64,000 nucleotides of DNA, taken from NCBI GenBank assembly GCA_021298315.1, contig JAJTFC010000003.1, positions 1 to 64,000 of the forward strand, in the 5' to 3' direction. The stretch comes from Planctomycetaceae bacterium. GTDB taxonomy: Bacteria > Planctomycetota > Planctomycetia > Pirellulales > Pirellulaceae. This document shows, in pieces, positions 8,545 through 17,613 of this stretch (position 1 is the first letter of the stretch; every line of letters begins with the position of its first letter). The notes under the pieces are model-generated. The model was not told the origin of the DNA, ran no database searches, and saw only the letters and a program-made list of their open reading frames with translations. A program made the translations under genes and the position numbers.

Positions 8545-9084
8545 TCATCGGCTCGCTGCGTGATGCTGCTCTAGATCGGAGGGCTCAAGCACTGCAACGT
8601 AGGGAAGGTTGCGGTAGTAATCATCGTAGTCTAGTCCGTAACCAACAACAAACTTATTCGGTATATCGAAAACACTGAAGTCGGGTTTGAGTTGAACTTG
8701 GCTGGTTCCCTGCTTGTTGAGAAACACCGCCGTCTTTAAGGATCTAGGACGCAGATCCTCCAAACGCTTTGAAACCTCTAAAAGGGTTTTACCAGTGTCG
8801 AAGATATCGTCGATCAGCAGCACATCACGGTCTTGAATATCGAGCCTCTGGAGTTCTTCGACATGCAATTCACCAGAGGATATACCCCCTCGGTAGGACG
8901 AAGCTCGAATCAAACTGATTCGAAGAGGCATCTCCAAGCATCGGATCAAATCGGCAAGCATGACCAAACTTCCTGTCATGATCGCAACGACAGTGATTGG
9001 ACTCTGGCCGTATTGCTCGTTGAGTTTGGAACCAAGCTGAGTGATCCCCTGACGAATCTGCTCTTGGTCAAACAGGATCTTCAT
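8545..9084 (-). CDS. hpt: hypoxanthine phosphoribosyltransferase
   Basis: A purine salvage enzyme that converts hypoxanthine or guanine plus PRPP to IMP or GMP. 179 residues is the family length. The PRPP-binding loop VLLIDDIFDTGKTLLEV sits at 88-104, with the flexible-loop region SSYRGG at 62-67 and the base-binding KFVVGYGLDYDDYYRNLPY near the C-terminus. It heads a compact run with the two glycosyltransferases (4-nt gap); the functional link is not obvious, though it lies 64 nt after the PQQ lipoprotein gene and may share its transcript. Confidence 0.93.
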   Translation of the reverse strand: MKILFDQEQIRQGITQLGSKLNEQYGQSPITVVAIMTGSLVMLADLIRCLEMPLRISLIRASSYRGGISSGELHVEELQRLDIQDRDVLLIDDIFDTGKTLLEVSKRLEDLRPRSLKTAVFLNKQGTSQVQLKPDFSVFDIPNKFVVGYGLDYDDYYRNLPYVAVLEPSDLEQHHAASR

Positions 9085-9148
9085 GACTACTGGTTCCGCT
9101 TCTATGTTCGATCTTCACTATCGATGAGACTTATGGGCAAGGCGACTC

Positions 9149-10429
9149 TTACCGGACGATCCAAAGTTGCTCATAGGTTCTCATCAGCAGCATGTCTTGG
9201 GATGCGACAAGCGTTGATCGGACAGTCGCATCGGTGGCGATGGTCGCAAGCTTCTCGAACTTGTCCGAGGCTGCCAGGATCGTCACGTTGCCGGTATCCG
9301 AGACGTTCACCAAACGATTTCCCAGGATTATCGGAGATGAATAATAGTTTCCGCCGATGCGTTCGCTCCAGAGAATCTCTCCATCATCGAGCCGCACGCA
9401 CGAGACGATCCCAGCGTCAGACCATAGGAACAAAAGATTGCCCAAGACCACGGGGGTAGGGACATAAGGGGCCGCTCTTTGGATACGGAATCGCTCCTTT
9501 TTGGCTTGCATGTCATAGGCCACAAGCATGTTGTCACGTCCACCACCAGATCCGTGGGTTGCGATCGCAAGAGAGCCCGCCAAAAGTGTCGAAGAACAAA
9601 CTCGCTGCTTAAAGCAATCATGAGTCCATCGGATCTCGCCTGTGTTTGGATCCATTCCGAAGATCCCGAGTGCTGTCGTTGCGCACACGAGCTCTTTGGA
9701 TCCATCAGGAAGAATTCTTACACTGGGCAATCCATAACAAACACGTTTCGTCGGTAGCTTGCGTTCCCAATGGGTCTGACCCGTTTTCGCATCGAGCGAG
9801 ATCATCCGATCTTCTCCGGGCGAGACCCCTGGCTCGAGCTCTTCGGCGTCTTGGCTATCGAGCAAATAGAGTTTGCCATCGAGGAGCATCGGCGAGGTTG
9901 CAAAACCATGCTGAGAGACGTATCTCCCAAAATCTCGGCTCCAGAGCTCTTGTCCATCGTGCCCTAGATGCTTGACGTAGACATGCTCGGGCTCCCCCCA
10001 AGCCACATAGATACCGTTTTGATCGACTGCTGGAGTCGAGGATGCGTAAGTGCTGAATTGGTGCAAACGATGCTTGGTCGATGGATACGACTTGGTCCAA
10101 AGAACCTTATTATTCGCCAGATCGACCGCGATCACATGCCGAGTTGCATCGCTTGCCGACGCCGAAAGCAGATAAGCTCGTGCGCCACTAGCAGAGCCTT
10201 GCCATAGCACCGGTGATCCATTCCCGATCCCTGGCAGATCCAACTTGGTCACCGATGGATCCTTCCAAGGAATCTCGACGCGGCATTGGTCGTAAAGGCC
10301 GAGGCCTTGATCGCCCCGGAAACGGTTCGAGGCGGACTCTTGCGAGTAGCCGCAAGAGCAACTCAAGAGCCCTAGCACGAACAAGGAAAACAAACCGATG
10401 GAGGCATGCATACCAGGAGACTTTCGCAT
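9149..10429 (-). CDS. PQQ-like beta-propeller lipoprotein
   Basis: 426 residues. The signal peptide ends in a lipobox, LLSC at about residues 21-24 (GLLSCSCGYS), so it is probably lipid-anchored outside the cytoplasm. The remainder is a series of beta-propeller blades with the tryptophan-containing pattern of PQQ_2/PQQ-like repeats (NKVLWTKSYPST, GQELWSRDFGRY, GQTHWERKLPT, GEIRWTHDCFK, GEILWSERIGG). Such planctomycete proteins resemble quinoproteins or BamB, usually without a proven cofactor. It starts 4 nt after the RbsD-like stop and is co-transcribed with it. Confidence 0.85.
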   Translation of the reverse strand: MRKSPGMHASIGLFSLFVLGLLSCSCGYSQESASNRFRGDQGLGLYDQCRVEIPWKDPSVTKLDLPGIGNGSPVLWQGSASGARAYLLSASASDATRHVIAVDLANNKVLWTKSYPSTKHRLHQFSTYASSTPAVDQNGIYVAWGEPEHVYVKHLGHDGQELWSRDFGRYVSQHGFATSPMLLDGKLYLLDSQDAEELEPGVSPGEDRMISLDAKTGQTHWERKLPTKRVCYGLPSVRILPDGSKELVCATTALGIFGMDPNTGEIRWTHDCFKQRVCSSTLLAGSLAIATHGSGGGRDNMLVAYDMQAKKERFRIQRAAPYVPTPVVLGNLLFLWSDAGIVSCVRLDDGEILWSERIGGNYYSSPIILGNRLVNVSDTGNVTILAASDKFEKLATIATDATVRSTLVASQDMLLMRTYEQLWIVR

Positions 10430-10433
10430 AAGC

Positions 10434-10889
10434 TCAACCTTGAGGGAACATTCGAACGCCCACCGAGAGCAGGATATTGGCGTAGCGCTGGGTGTCGGCT
10501 GTCTGAATCGTCAAAACATGATCATCGGTAGCTACCGCCGAATAGAACTCCCATTTGTCGACCGGCATAAGATCTAGATCCAAGCCCGCGTCGCGGATGG
10601 TTTTCCGGTATTGACTCCAAACCGGGGGATCGGCATCGAGTGCATAAGGACCGGACTTTTCGGTTTGCATGGTTCGAATCGCTTCGATCGGAATGGCCGA
10701 TAGGATCGCTTCGAGAACCTGGTTGCAAGTCACCACTCCGGGCATCAGGTTCAGACTCACGACCTGCGAGCGAGGTCCTCGCTTGCTCGAAGCTGGATAG
10801 TTGCCGTCAGAGATCAGAATCGTAGCGTGGTGGCCAGCTTGGGCCAAGATATGCAAGATGTCCGGATGGATCAGTTTGCTGTGAAGCAT
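10434..10889 (-). CDS. RbsD/FucU family sugar mutarotase-like protein
   Basis: 151 residues, matching FucU (about 140-150). Features are the N-terminal IHPDILHILAQAGHHATILISDGNYP (the His of AQAGHH and the D-G-N-Y-P segment of FucU/RbsD) and the C-terminal VDKWEFYS with aromatic residues, ending DTQRYANILLSVGV (compare the family's E-x-x-x-Y-x-N-x-x-x-x-x-G ending). The family interconverts anomers of fucose or ribose. ATG at 10889 is preferred to TTG at 10898. No fucose or ribose genes lie nearby. Confidence 0.82.
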   Translation of the reverse strand: MLHSKLIHPDILHILAQAGHHATILISDGNYPASSKRGPRSQVVSLNLMPGVVTCNQVLEAILSAIPIEAIRTMQTEKSGPYALDADPPVWSQYRKTIRDAGLDLDLMPVDKWEFYSAVATDDHVLTIQTADTQRYANILLSVGVRMFPQG

Positions 10890-11002
10890 ATTGGTCAATC
10901 TAAGTAGAAAAGTGATGTTCTAGAAAATCGATTTTTAAGGTAGCTCAGTGTACCCGATCGGAAGATCGCTCGACTGGCACAGGGCACAAAGGCAACAAAA
11001 TC

Positions 11003-11986
11003 TTATCTTCGATTGAATTGCTCGATGGCTTGAGCAAAGATATCGCCGTAAACCATTTCGCCACCTTGATGCCCAACGATTCCGACCAAAGCCGCCAGGA
11101 TTAAGACTCCCGTTTTCCAACCCCAGCCGGGTCGAGTTCCATCGGTCTTTCCGCAGCGGTGTGCCATCCAAGCAACGACGAGGCTTGCCACAGCCGTGAG
11201 TGTGCCTAGCCAACGGTGAAAGAACTCGTTGGTTTGTTGCTCGCCACTGCTGGAAGTGATCATTTCGGTCCAGCCTGAGAGCCCTCGAATTTCCGCAAAG
11301 GACCAACCCATCAGCGCCGCAGCAACGCTACCGATTGCCCCCAGGACAAGGCATGCATAAGCAAAACGTACGCAGCTTTGACCGAACATCCATGAACAGA
11401 TGATCGCTAAACCGGCCAGCGAAAGCAAAGCGACCGGAAAGTGTACCACGGCTGGATGGAGGTAACCGACTGCAAGGTATAGGCGCCTAGGAGTCGATGC
11501 GTTGGCCCCTAAGGCCTCCTTCGAAGGTCCATCCGAATGCGGATCAAGCTTGTCGGACTCAGGCCAACTAGCTCCCTCTTGTATCCAGAGTTTGAGCAAC
11601 GCAAGCTTGGCTTTGGGCAAAGGCCCATCGGGCGGCATGACCAAACTCTCGGGATCCTCCAAGATCGGTTTAGCCGTTAAGTAATCGGTCCACAGAGAGC
11701 TCTCGTCGATCGAACCTGGGGTGATATATCCCAAGAGAGCTTGCCGAACGGAGATATCAAAACCTCCTTTAGGTTGCGCGCCGCTATGGCACTGCAAACA
11801 ATGCTCGCGCAGGATCGGAGCAATGTCTTTGGAAAAGTCGACCCAAGCGATTGCCTGCGGAAGCTCAGGTGTGTCTTTTGCAGCGGGCTCTTCTTGCGCA
11901 ATAGCCCAATGGGTACCCAGCAAGACAACGACTAGCCGCACAAGTAAGCAACTAGGAAAGCAATTTCTGAAACTCAGGTGGAGCAT
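11003..11986 (-). CDS. planctomycete cytochrome C domain (PSCyt1) fused to DUF2231 membrane domain
   Basis: 327 residues. After a signal-type segment comes one heme c site, CLQCH near residue 62, in the PSCyt1 setting (ILREHCLQCHSGAQPKGGFD and ESLVMPPDGPLPKAKLALLKLWIQEG). The C-terminal half has about four membrane helices with LHPAVVHFPVALL, a His in HRWLG, and GHQGGEMVYG, typical of DUF2231 and likely heme-related. A role in extracytoplasmic electron transfer is plausible but not shown. About 110 nt separate it from the RbsD-like gene downstream. Confidence 0.85.
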   Translation of the reverse strand: MLHLSFRNCFPSCLLVRLVVVLLGTHWAIAQEEPAAKDTPELPQAIAWVDFSKDIAPILREHCLQCHSGAQPKGGFDISVRQALLGYITPGSIDESSLWTDYLTAKPILEDPESLVMPPDGPLPKAKLALLKLWIQEGASWPESDKLDPHSDGPSKEALGANASTPRRLYLAVGYLHPAVVHFPVALLSLAGLAIICSWMFGQSCVRFAYACLVLGAIGSVAAALMGWSFAEIRGLSGWTEMITSSSGEQQTNEFFHRWLGTLTAVASLVVAWMAHRCGKTDGTRPGWGWKTGVLILAALVGIVGHQGGEMVYGDIFAQAIEQFNRR

Positions 11987-12039
11987 AGAAAAAAAGATCT
12001 ACGAGTTGGTTCGTTGCAATAAGTCAGCAAGCTACTTGC

Positions 12040-12897
12040 CTATTGGCTTTCGCGCCTTTGCGAGAACATCCAGTCGTAGAGTTCGGGGTTGGAGTAAGTT
12101 TGAGTCCAACTGTCATGCTGGGCTTCGGGGTACTCGGTGTACTTGATCGGCGAGCCAATCTTCTTGAGCGCTTCGACCATCTCGTGGCTCCGAGAGACCT
12201 TCACCACTGGATCCTTAGCTCCATGAAAGCACCAGATCGGCAATGACTTGAACCGCTCGACAGTCTTTGGGTCTCCGCCGCCACAGATCGGTGCGGCTGC
12301 GGCAAAGAAACCTGGATAACGCGCGATGGCATCCCAAGTCCCATAGCCACCCATCGAAAGACCGGTAATGTAGATTCGGGTTTTATCCACTCCGGCATTC
12401 TCTACCATCTCGTCGAGTAGCTCCTTGATGCTCTGCATCGAGTCGCTTGGGTCTTGCGGAAGTTCGCTAGAGTCTTTCGACCAATCGACCTCGGACCACT
12501 TTTTTCCGGTCGGACACTGAGGGATCAAAACATAGGCGGGATACTTGGCTCGCAAGGCATCTGCTGCAAAATCCTTTGCGGCATGCTTGAGCGTGACCGC
12601 ATTGTCTTCTCCTCGTTCGCCTGCACCGTGAAGAAAAAGCACCAGCGGGTATTTTTTTCCGAACTTGTAGTCGACCGGTTTGATCAACCGGTACTTGAGC
12701 GGCTTGCCGCTCTTACCCACAAATTCACGTGGCTCGTAAAACTTACTCAGATCCTTTGGAGCGGTTGACGCTGCGTCTTGACCAAATACCAACTGCAGAT
12801 TGCTAGCAATGCTGAAACAGGCCAATGCAAGCAGTAGAATGCGGTTAGGGCACGAGGCGAATGATGGTTTTGGTGACGGATGCTGATGGAGAGTCAT
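12040..12897 (-). CDS. secreted alpha/beta-hydrolase esterase (PHB depolymerase / prolyl oligopeptidase-like)
   Basis: 285 residues with a signal peptide (hydrophobic core ILLLALACFSIASNLQLVFG, then cleavage near GQDA). The catalytic serine is in GLSMGGYGTWD, the oxyanion-type motif in LFLHGAGERGED, the acid probably in HGAKDPVV, and the histidine in EAQHDSW. Such proteins in planctomycetes hydrolyse esters, often feruloyl or acetyl esters on polysaccharides; the substrate is unknown. A longer form from 12978 would place 45 residues before the signal core, so ATG at 12897 is preferred. It is divergent from mutL. Confidence 0.85.
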   Translation of the reverse strand: MTLHQHPSPKPSFASCPNRILLLALACFSIASNLQLVFGQDAASTAPKDLSKFYEPREFVGKSGKPLKYRLIKPVDYKFGKKYPLVLFLHGAGERGEDNAVTLKHAAKDFAADALRAKYPAYVLIPQCPTGKKWSEVDWSKDSSELPQDPSDSMQSIKELLDEMVENAGVDKTRIYITGLSMGGYGTWDAIARYPGFFAAAAPICGGGDPKTVERFKSLPIWCFHGAKDPVVKVSRSHEMVEALKKIGSPIKYTEYPEAQHDSWTQTYSNPELYDWMFSQRRESQ

Positions 12898-13026
12898 TTC
12901 AGTTTTGCAGTGGTTGGTGGAAATCCAGTTTGGCGCGAGTTTGACATGCTTCATTGAAGTTGGATCGCAAGGCCTCATTGTATCCCAAATCCCAACAGGA
13001 TGCGAACTTGGCCGGGCCCTTTTGGG

Positions 13027-13054
13027 TTGCTGGTCTAGCCCGAAGGCTTATACT
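13027..13054 (+). promoter_or_regulatory. weak sigma70-type promoter candidate for mutL
   Basis: TTGCTG (13027-13032), a 16-nt spacer and TATACT (13049-13054, 5/6 match). Transcription would begin near 13061, leaving a leader of about 80 nt. The -35 match is poor, and the mutL Shine-Dalgarno AAGGAG is about 14 nt from its ATG. Confidence 0.33.
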
Positions 13055-13140
13055 TTCACTGAAACCGATCTGCCTTCATTGATTCACTTGTTTCTCTTGA
13101 GTCAAAGTGACGCACTTTCCAAGGAGTTTTTGCCGCTCGG

Positions 13141-15060
13141 ATGCCAATCATACGACAACTGCCGGTAAGTCTGGTCAATAAAATCGCTGCGGGTGAAGTC
13201 ATCGAGCGGCCTGCGAGTGTCGTTAAAGAGATGCTTGAAAATAGCGTTGATGCAGGTGCGACTTTGATCGAGGTCTTGGTCGAAGGGGGCGGAACGGATC
13301 TGATTCGAATCAGCGATAACGGATGCGGAATCGAGCCTGAGCAACTCGAACTTGCGCTTGCTCCTCATGCGACGAGCAAACTCAAGGACTCGGAAGATCT
13401 TTTCGATGTTCGCACATTGGGTTTTCGCGGTGAGGCTCTTGCATCGATTGCTGAGATCAGCCACATGACGCTTCGCAGTCGCGTCGCTTCGAGCGACAGC
13501 GGATATGAGTTGCGAGCCCAAGGATCCGAGCGTGAGCCGATTAAGCCTTGCGCCATGGACATCGGCACGACGATCGAGGTTCGGCATCTGTTCTTTAATA
13601 CACCGGTGCGTCGCAAATTCATGAAGACTCCATCGACAGAGATGGGGCATGTGGTCGAGGCCTTTACACGAGTCGCATTGGCATTCCCTCATGTGCACAT
13701 GATTTTGTGTAGCAACGATCGTGTGCAATACGACTTGCCACAAACCAGCAGATGGGCCGATCGGATACGAGCATTTTTTGGCGACGAAGTAGCCGACTCG
13801 CTTATATCTGTCGAGCACCAGGACGAGAAGGTCAAGGTGCGAGGCTATGTGGCCGATCCGAGTCTATCCCGCAGCAATAACCGGATGCAGTATCTGTTCC
13901 TCAACGGACGCTACATCCGCGATCGAGCTTTGCAACATGCATTGTCTGAGGCTTATCGAGGCCTGCTGATGGTAGGCCGCATGCCCGTGTGCTTTTTGCA
14001 AATGGATATAGATCCAAAGACGGTCGATGTGAACGTCCATCCGACGAAGGTCGAAGTTCGTTTTGAAGACAGCGGTGCGATTTACAGTCGACTATTGCAT
14101 ACGATCCGGCACCGATTCCTGACCTCAAACCTTGTGGCTAAAGCCCGAGACGTTGGGATCGATCCGCAAGCAGCACAGCTACCAGCACCAACGATAGGAC
14201 CTGCCAACTCACCTTCGATAGCCGCTGCTGGATCGAATACGGCTTTGATGGACTGGGCACGATCGCAACAAAGCGTGCCTGATTTTCGTCCTTTCCCAAG
14301 CTCTGGATTTTCAAACGATCCGTTCAGAAGCGAGCCCATCATCGCATCCCCTGCTTCGATGGCTCCAACGGCCTGGACAAACCCTGCGAGCCCAACCCAA
14401 GCCCCAGTTACACCAAACGCCGATCCACTTTTAGAGGCAATCGATTTTTCGACCAAACGCAGTAGCGACCAAGATCTCATGGGATCTTCCCGAGCGGTCG
14501 GATTCCAGATCCACAATCGATACCTGATCACCCAAGACGAGGCAGGGATGGTCATCATCGATCAGCATGCCTTGCACGAACGAATTCTCTTCGAGCAAAT
14601 TAAGACGAAGGTTCTCTCGAAGTCCCTGGATCGTCAGCGGATGCTCGTACCGGCTACTGTGCAGTTGACCTCTGCAGAGGCGGCCATGGCAATTGATTCT
14701 AAAGAGATGCTCGCCGAAATCGGATTCGAGGTCGAATCGTTTGGAGGCGATACGATTGTCCTGAATGCCTATCCATCCATTTTGTCCATGCGATCTCCAG
14801 AGGAGATGCTCAAGCAGGTTCTCGAAGCTCTGATGTCTGGGGGCAAAAAGGTTAATGCGCAAGACGTGCTCGACGAACTGATGAACATGATGGCCTGCAA
14901 GGCAGCGATCAAGGCCGGAGATCGCTTGAGCGATCCAGAAATTACGGCGTTACTCGAACAGCGGCATTTGTACCACGATACTCACCATTGTCCGCATGGT
15001 CGCCCAACCGCATTGTTCTTCTCCCGCGAACAACTCGATAAGATGTTCAAGAGGATTTGA
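13141..15060 (+). CDS. mutL: DNA mismatch repair protein MutL (endonuclease-type)
   Basis: 639 residues. The GHKL ATPase domain is intact: IAAGEVIERPASVVKE, ENSVDAGAT, DNGCGIEP, TLGFRGEALASI. A Pro/Ala/Ser-rich linker covers about 350-440. The C-terminal dimerisation domain carries the metal-site motifs of nicking MutL: DQHALHERILFE from Asp474, MACKAA and CPHGRPT, so this MutL is probably itself an endonuclease, as in bacteria without MutH. It faces the exported EEP hydrolase with 3 nt between stop codons. MutS is not in the window. Confidence 0.96.
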   Translation: MPIIRQLPVSLVNKIAAGEVIERPASVVKEMLENSVDAGATLIEVLVEGGGTDLIRISDNGCGIEPEQLELALAPHATSKLKDSEDLFDVRTLGFRGEALASIAEISHMTLRSRVASSDSGYELRAQGSEREPIKPCAMDIGTTIEVRHLFFNTPVRRKFMKTPSTEMGHVVEAFTRVALAFPHVHMILCSNDRVQYDLPQTSRWADRIRAFFGDEVADSLISVEHQDEKVKVRGYVADPSLSRSNNRMQYLFLNGRYIRDRALQHALSEAYRGLLMVGRMPVCFLQMDIDPKTVDVNVHPTKVEVRFEDSGAIYSRLLHTIRHRFLTSNLVAKARDVGIDPQAAQLPAPTIGPANSPSIAAAGSNTALMDWARSQQSVPDFRPFPSSGFSNDPFRSEPIIASPASMAPTAWTNPASPTQAPVTPNADPLLEAIDFSTKRSSDQDLMGSSRAVGFQIHNRYLITQDEAGMVIIDQHALHERILFEQIKTKVLSKSLDRQRMLVPATVQLTSAEAAMAIDSKEMLAEIGFEVESFGGDTIVLNAYPSILSMRSPEEMLKQVLEALMSGGKKVNAQDVLDELMNMMACKAAIKAGDRLSDPEITALLEQRHLYHDTHHCPHGRPTALFFSREQLDKMFKRI

Positions 15061-15063
15061 GTT

Positions 15064-16704
15064 CTACGGGATGACCAACTCCGCCAAAACTGGGCGATGA
15101 TCCGAGGCAAGCGGCACAGGCAATACCTCTAGCGAATCGAGAACAAGCCTTCCTGAGCGGTTGACTGCTACATAGTCGATCCTGGTTCGAGGCGACTGAC
15201 TCGGATAGGTGGCCAACACCAAGTTCTCTTTGCGTGGATCGATCAACCATCGTTGATCGAAACAACCAAGCGATTTGCTCTTGGGCACATCGTTGAAGTC
15301 ACCGGCCAAGACCGTTGCCATCGACTTGGCTTCTGGGAATGAAACCCGATCTAGCAATTCATCGACCGCGCGAGCTTGCTTTTCCCTCAAGTCCTCTTTG
15401 GAATGATCCAAATGGGTACCAAGGAAACGGATCGTTCCAATCTCGCTCGATACGATCGCTTCGAGAACGATCCGTTGCTCACGCATCGACCCATTGGTCT
15501 GTTGCTCGTTGGGCAACCGATGGATTGCTGTTTGCTTGATTGGCCAGCGGCTCAAGATGGCTTGGCCATACTCTCCGCCATCGAAATCGATCGCCTTGCC
15601 AAAAACGCCGTAGTAGCCGGTAAGTTTTTCTAGTTCTTTCACTTGCAAAATGCGCTCGCTGCGTCCGCATCCTTGATCGACCTCCTGCAGAGCCACAGCA
15701 TCGGCATCAGCGTTTCGGATCACCCTGGCAATGCGTTGGAGAGACAATTGATCATCCACGCCTCGACCATGATGGATGTTGTAACTCAGTACCCGGAGAG
15801 TTGCTTTATCGGACGCAGGTCGCAGGACAGCCGTCACGGGAAAATGATCCGATGGAGTCCGACTCTCCCGACTGGTCCGATCGATCCTTGCCAATCGAAC
15901 TTGGAAGTCCTCCGAGCAACCGATCCAATCGATGCGCGGTCCGCTTGTCTTGCTCACATCAAACGATGAAAAAGTCCCCTCGTTGGCTTCAGGGTTCCGA
16001 TGGATCACTCGGTAAGTATCGAGCAGTTTGCCGTCAGCAGACTCGTCGAACAAGGCGCTGTAAGGGGGCTCGCTCGGGGACGCATTGAAATCCCCGGTAA
16101 CGATCCAACGAGAATCACTTCCCAACCTTGATAACTCTCTGCGGATCAGTCGACAACTTTCAAGTCTGGCTGTTTGCCCTTTGTGATCCAAATGGGCATT
16201 GAGAAATAAGATTGGCTTGGAATCCGCCGCGCGGAGATCTTTGAGTTTGACCCACGTTGCGATCCTTGGCAAAGCTGCATCCCAGCCTTTGCCACCGACT
16301 TTCTCGGGTGTTTCACTGAGCCAAATGTGCCCTTGTTCGATCGGTTCAAAACGATCTTTGCGATAGAACAGCGCCGCCATTTCGCCGGCCTCTTTGCCAT
16401 CGTCTCGGCCAGCAGCCACTGCGCCGTAGCCATCGAGAGCCTGGGCAAGGTAATCCCGTTGGCTTGCGAGAGTTTCTTGAGTTCCAAGCAAATCGGGATC
16501 GAAGTTGCGAATCGTCTCGACCAAAAATTCCTTGCGCAAATCCCAGCGATTGATGCCGTCGTTGGCAGTGCCGTAGCGGATGTTAAAGCTCATGACTCGA
16601 ATCAGTTCGCTCGTTTGAGCCAACGACTCACAGGTCCAAGCCATCCACGAGAGCAACATCGCCGATACTAAGAGAAACTGTTGCCAGAGGTTGCGTGGAA
16701 GCAT
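15064..16704 (-). CDS. exported protein with two tandem endonuclease/exonuclease/phosphatase domains
   Basis: 546 residues: signal peptide at 1-30, then two complete EEP domains. Domain 1 (about 33-290) has MSFNIRYGT, GTQET, AHLDHKG, TGDFNASPSE, RIDWIG and SDHFPV. Domain 2 (about 300-546) has LSYNIHHGRG, ALQEVDQG, THLDHSK, AGDFNDVPKS, RIDYVAV and SDHRPV. Both keep the catalytic Asn, Glu, Asp/Asn pair and His, so both may be active. The family includes DNases, sphingomyelinases and phosphatases; the substrate is open. The gene starts 4 nt after nfo ends, so they are co-transcribed, although one product is exported and the other cytoplasmic. Confidence 0.87.
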   Translation of the reverse strand: MLPRNLWQQFLLVSAMLLSWMAWTCESLAQTSELIRVMSFNIRYGTANDGINRWDLRKEFLVETIRNFDPDLLGTQETLASQRDYLAQALDGYGAVAAGRDDGKEAGEMAALFYRKDRFEPIEQGHIWLSETPEKVGGKGWDAALPRIATWVKLKDLRAADSKPILFLNAHLDHKGQTARLESCRLIRRELSRLGSDSRWIVTGDFNASPSEPPYSALFDESADGKLLDTYRVIHRNPEANEGTFSSFDVSKTSGPRIDWIGCSEDFQVRLARIDRTSRESRTPSDHFPVTAVLRPASDKATLRVLSYNIHHGRGVDDQLSLQRIARVIRNADADAVALQEVDQGCGRSERILQVKELEKLTGYYGVFGKAIDFDGGEYGQAILSRWPIKQTAIHRLPNEQQTNGSMREQRIVLEAIVSSEIGTIRFLGTHLDHSKEDLREKQARAVDELLDRVSFPEAKSMATVLAGDFNDVPKSKSLGCFDQRWLIDPRKENLVLATYPSQSPRTRIDYVAVNRSGRLVLDSLEVLPVPLASDHRPVLAELVIP

Positions 16705-16708
16705 TGTT

Positions 16709-17566
16709 TTATCCCGCTAACTCCCTGAGGACACGGACGTTGATGGCATCCCATTCTTGGCCATCGTCGTCTTGCCCTTTTTCTGTCTCAAGATACATCG
16801 GCCATTTCTTGAGCACGCGGTGCTTGAGAACCCGCTCGAAGCCTTCGCGTCCGATGGTACCTAGGCCGATATGCTCGTGACGATCGACTCGCGAACCGCA
16901 TCCTTTCTTGCTGTCGTTCAAGTGCAGGGCGCGGATGGCATCGAGCACGCCGTATTTCTTGGCTTCTTTCTCCCAGGCTTTGAACCCGCTGTCGCTCGAG
17001 AAATCGTAGCCAGCGGCGTGGGCATGGCAGGTGTCCAAACAAACACCCACACGCATCGACTCGCCGGTTCGCTCGAGCATCCAACCGAGTTGCTCCATGC
17101 TCCAACCCAAACAGGAGCCCTGCCCTGCTGTGTTTTCCAAGAGCAACCAGCAGTCCTTCGAATCAACCCTCTGGGCTGCTTGTGCGACACCTTGGACGAT
17201 TCGCTCGAGTCCCGACTCGGCGTTGGATTCGACAAAGGCCCCTGGGTGGACGACGACGCCATCGAGTCCGAGATGGGCGGCCCGTTGCCACTCGACGACC
17301 ATCGCATCGATGCTCTTTGCCCAAAGTTCGTCTTTAGGAGAAGCTAGATTGATGAGATAGGATGCATGCGAAAGCGGGTTGGAAACACCAGATTCTTTAA
17401 GCGACTTGGAAAATTGCTGGACCTCCTCTTGGGTGATCTCTTTGGCGTTCCACTGATTGTTGTTCTTGGTAAAGAGTTGCACCACATCCATACCGAGCTG
17501 AGCTGCTGCATCGACGGCTTTGTAATATCCACCGGCGATGCTCATATGGGCACCGAGTTTAACCAT
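16709..17566 (-). CDS. nfo: deoxyribonuclease IV (endonuclease IV)
   Basis: AP endonuclease of base excision repair, cleaving 5' of abasic sites with three zinc ions. 285 residues, the family length. Metal-ligand motifs are present in order: GAHMSIAGG, HPGAFVESN, ENTAGQGSCLG, CLDTCHAHAAG, HLNDSKKGCGSRVDRHEHIG. It lies 47 nt after the DUF1552 gene start-to-stop boundary upstream and 4 nt before the EEP gene; mutL is just beyond, so three nucleic-acid enzyme genes cluster here. Confidence 0.95.
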   Translation of the reverse strand: MVKLGAHMSIAGGYYKAVDAAAQLGMDVVQLFTKNNNQWNAKEITQEEVQQFSKSLKESGVSNPLSHASYLINLASPKDELWAKSIDAMVVEWQRAAHLGLDGVVVHPGAFVESNAESGLERIVQGVAQAAQRVDSKDCWLLLENTAGQGSCLGWSMEQLGWMLERTGESMRVGVCLDTCHAHAAGYDFSSDSGFKAWEKEAKKYGVLDAIRALHLNDSKKGCGSRVDRHEHIGLGTIGREGFERVLKHRVLKKWPMYLETEKGQDDDGQEWDAINVRVLRELAG

Positions 17567-17613
17567 CGGATTGGCTTTCTAGTTGCGTTCTTGTTTCGCT
17601 TAAGCGTAATGAA

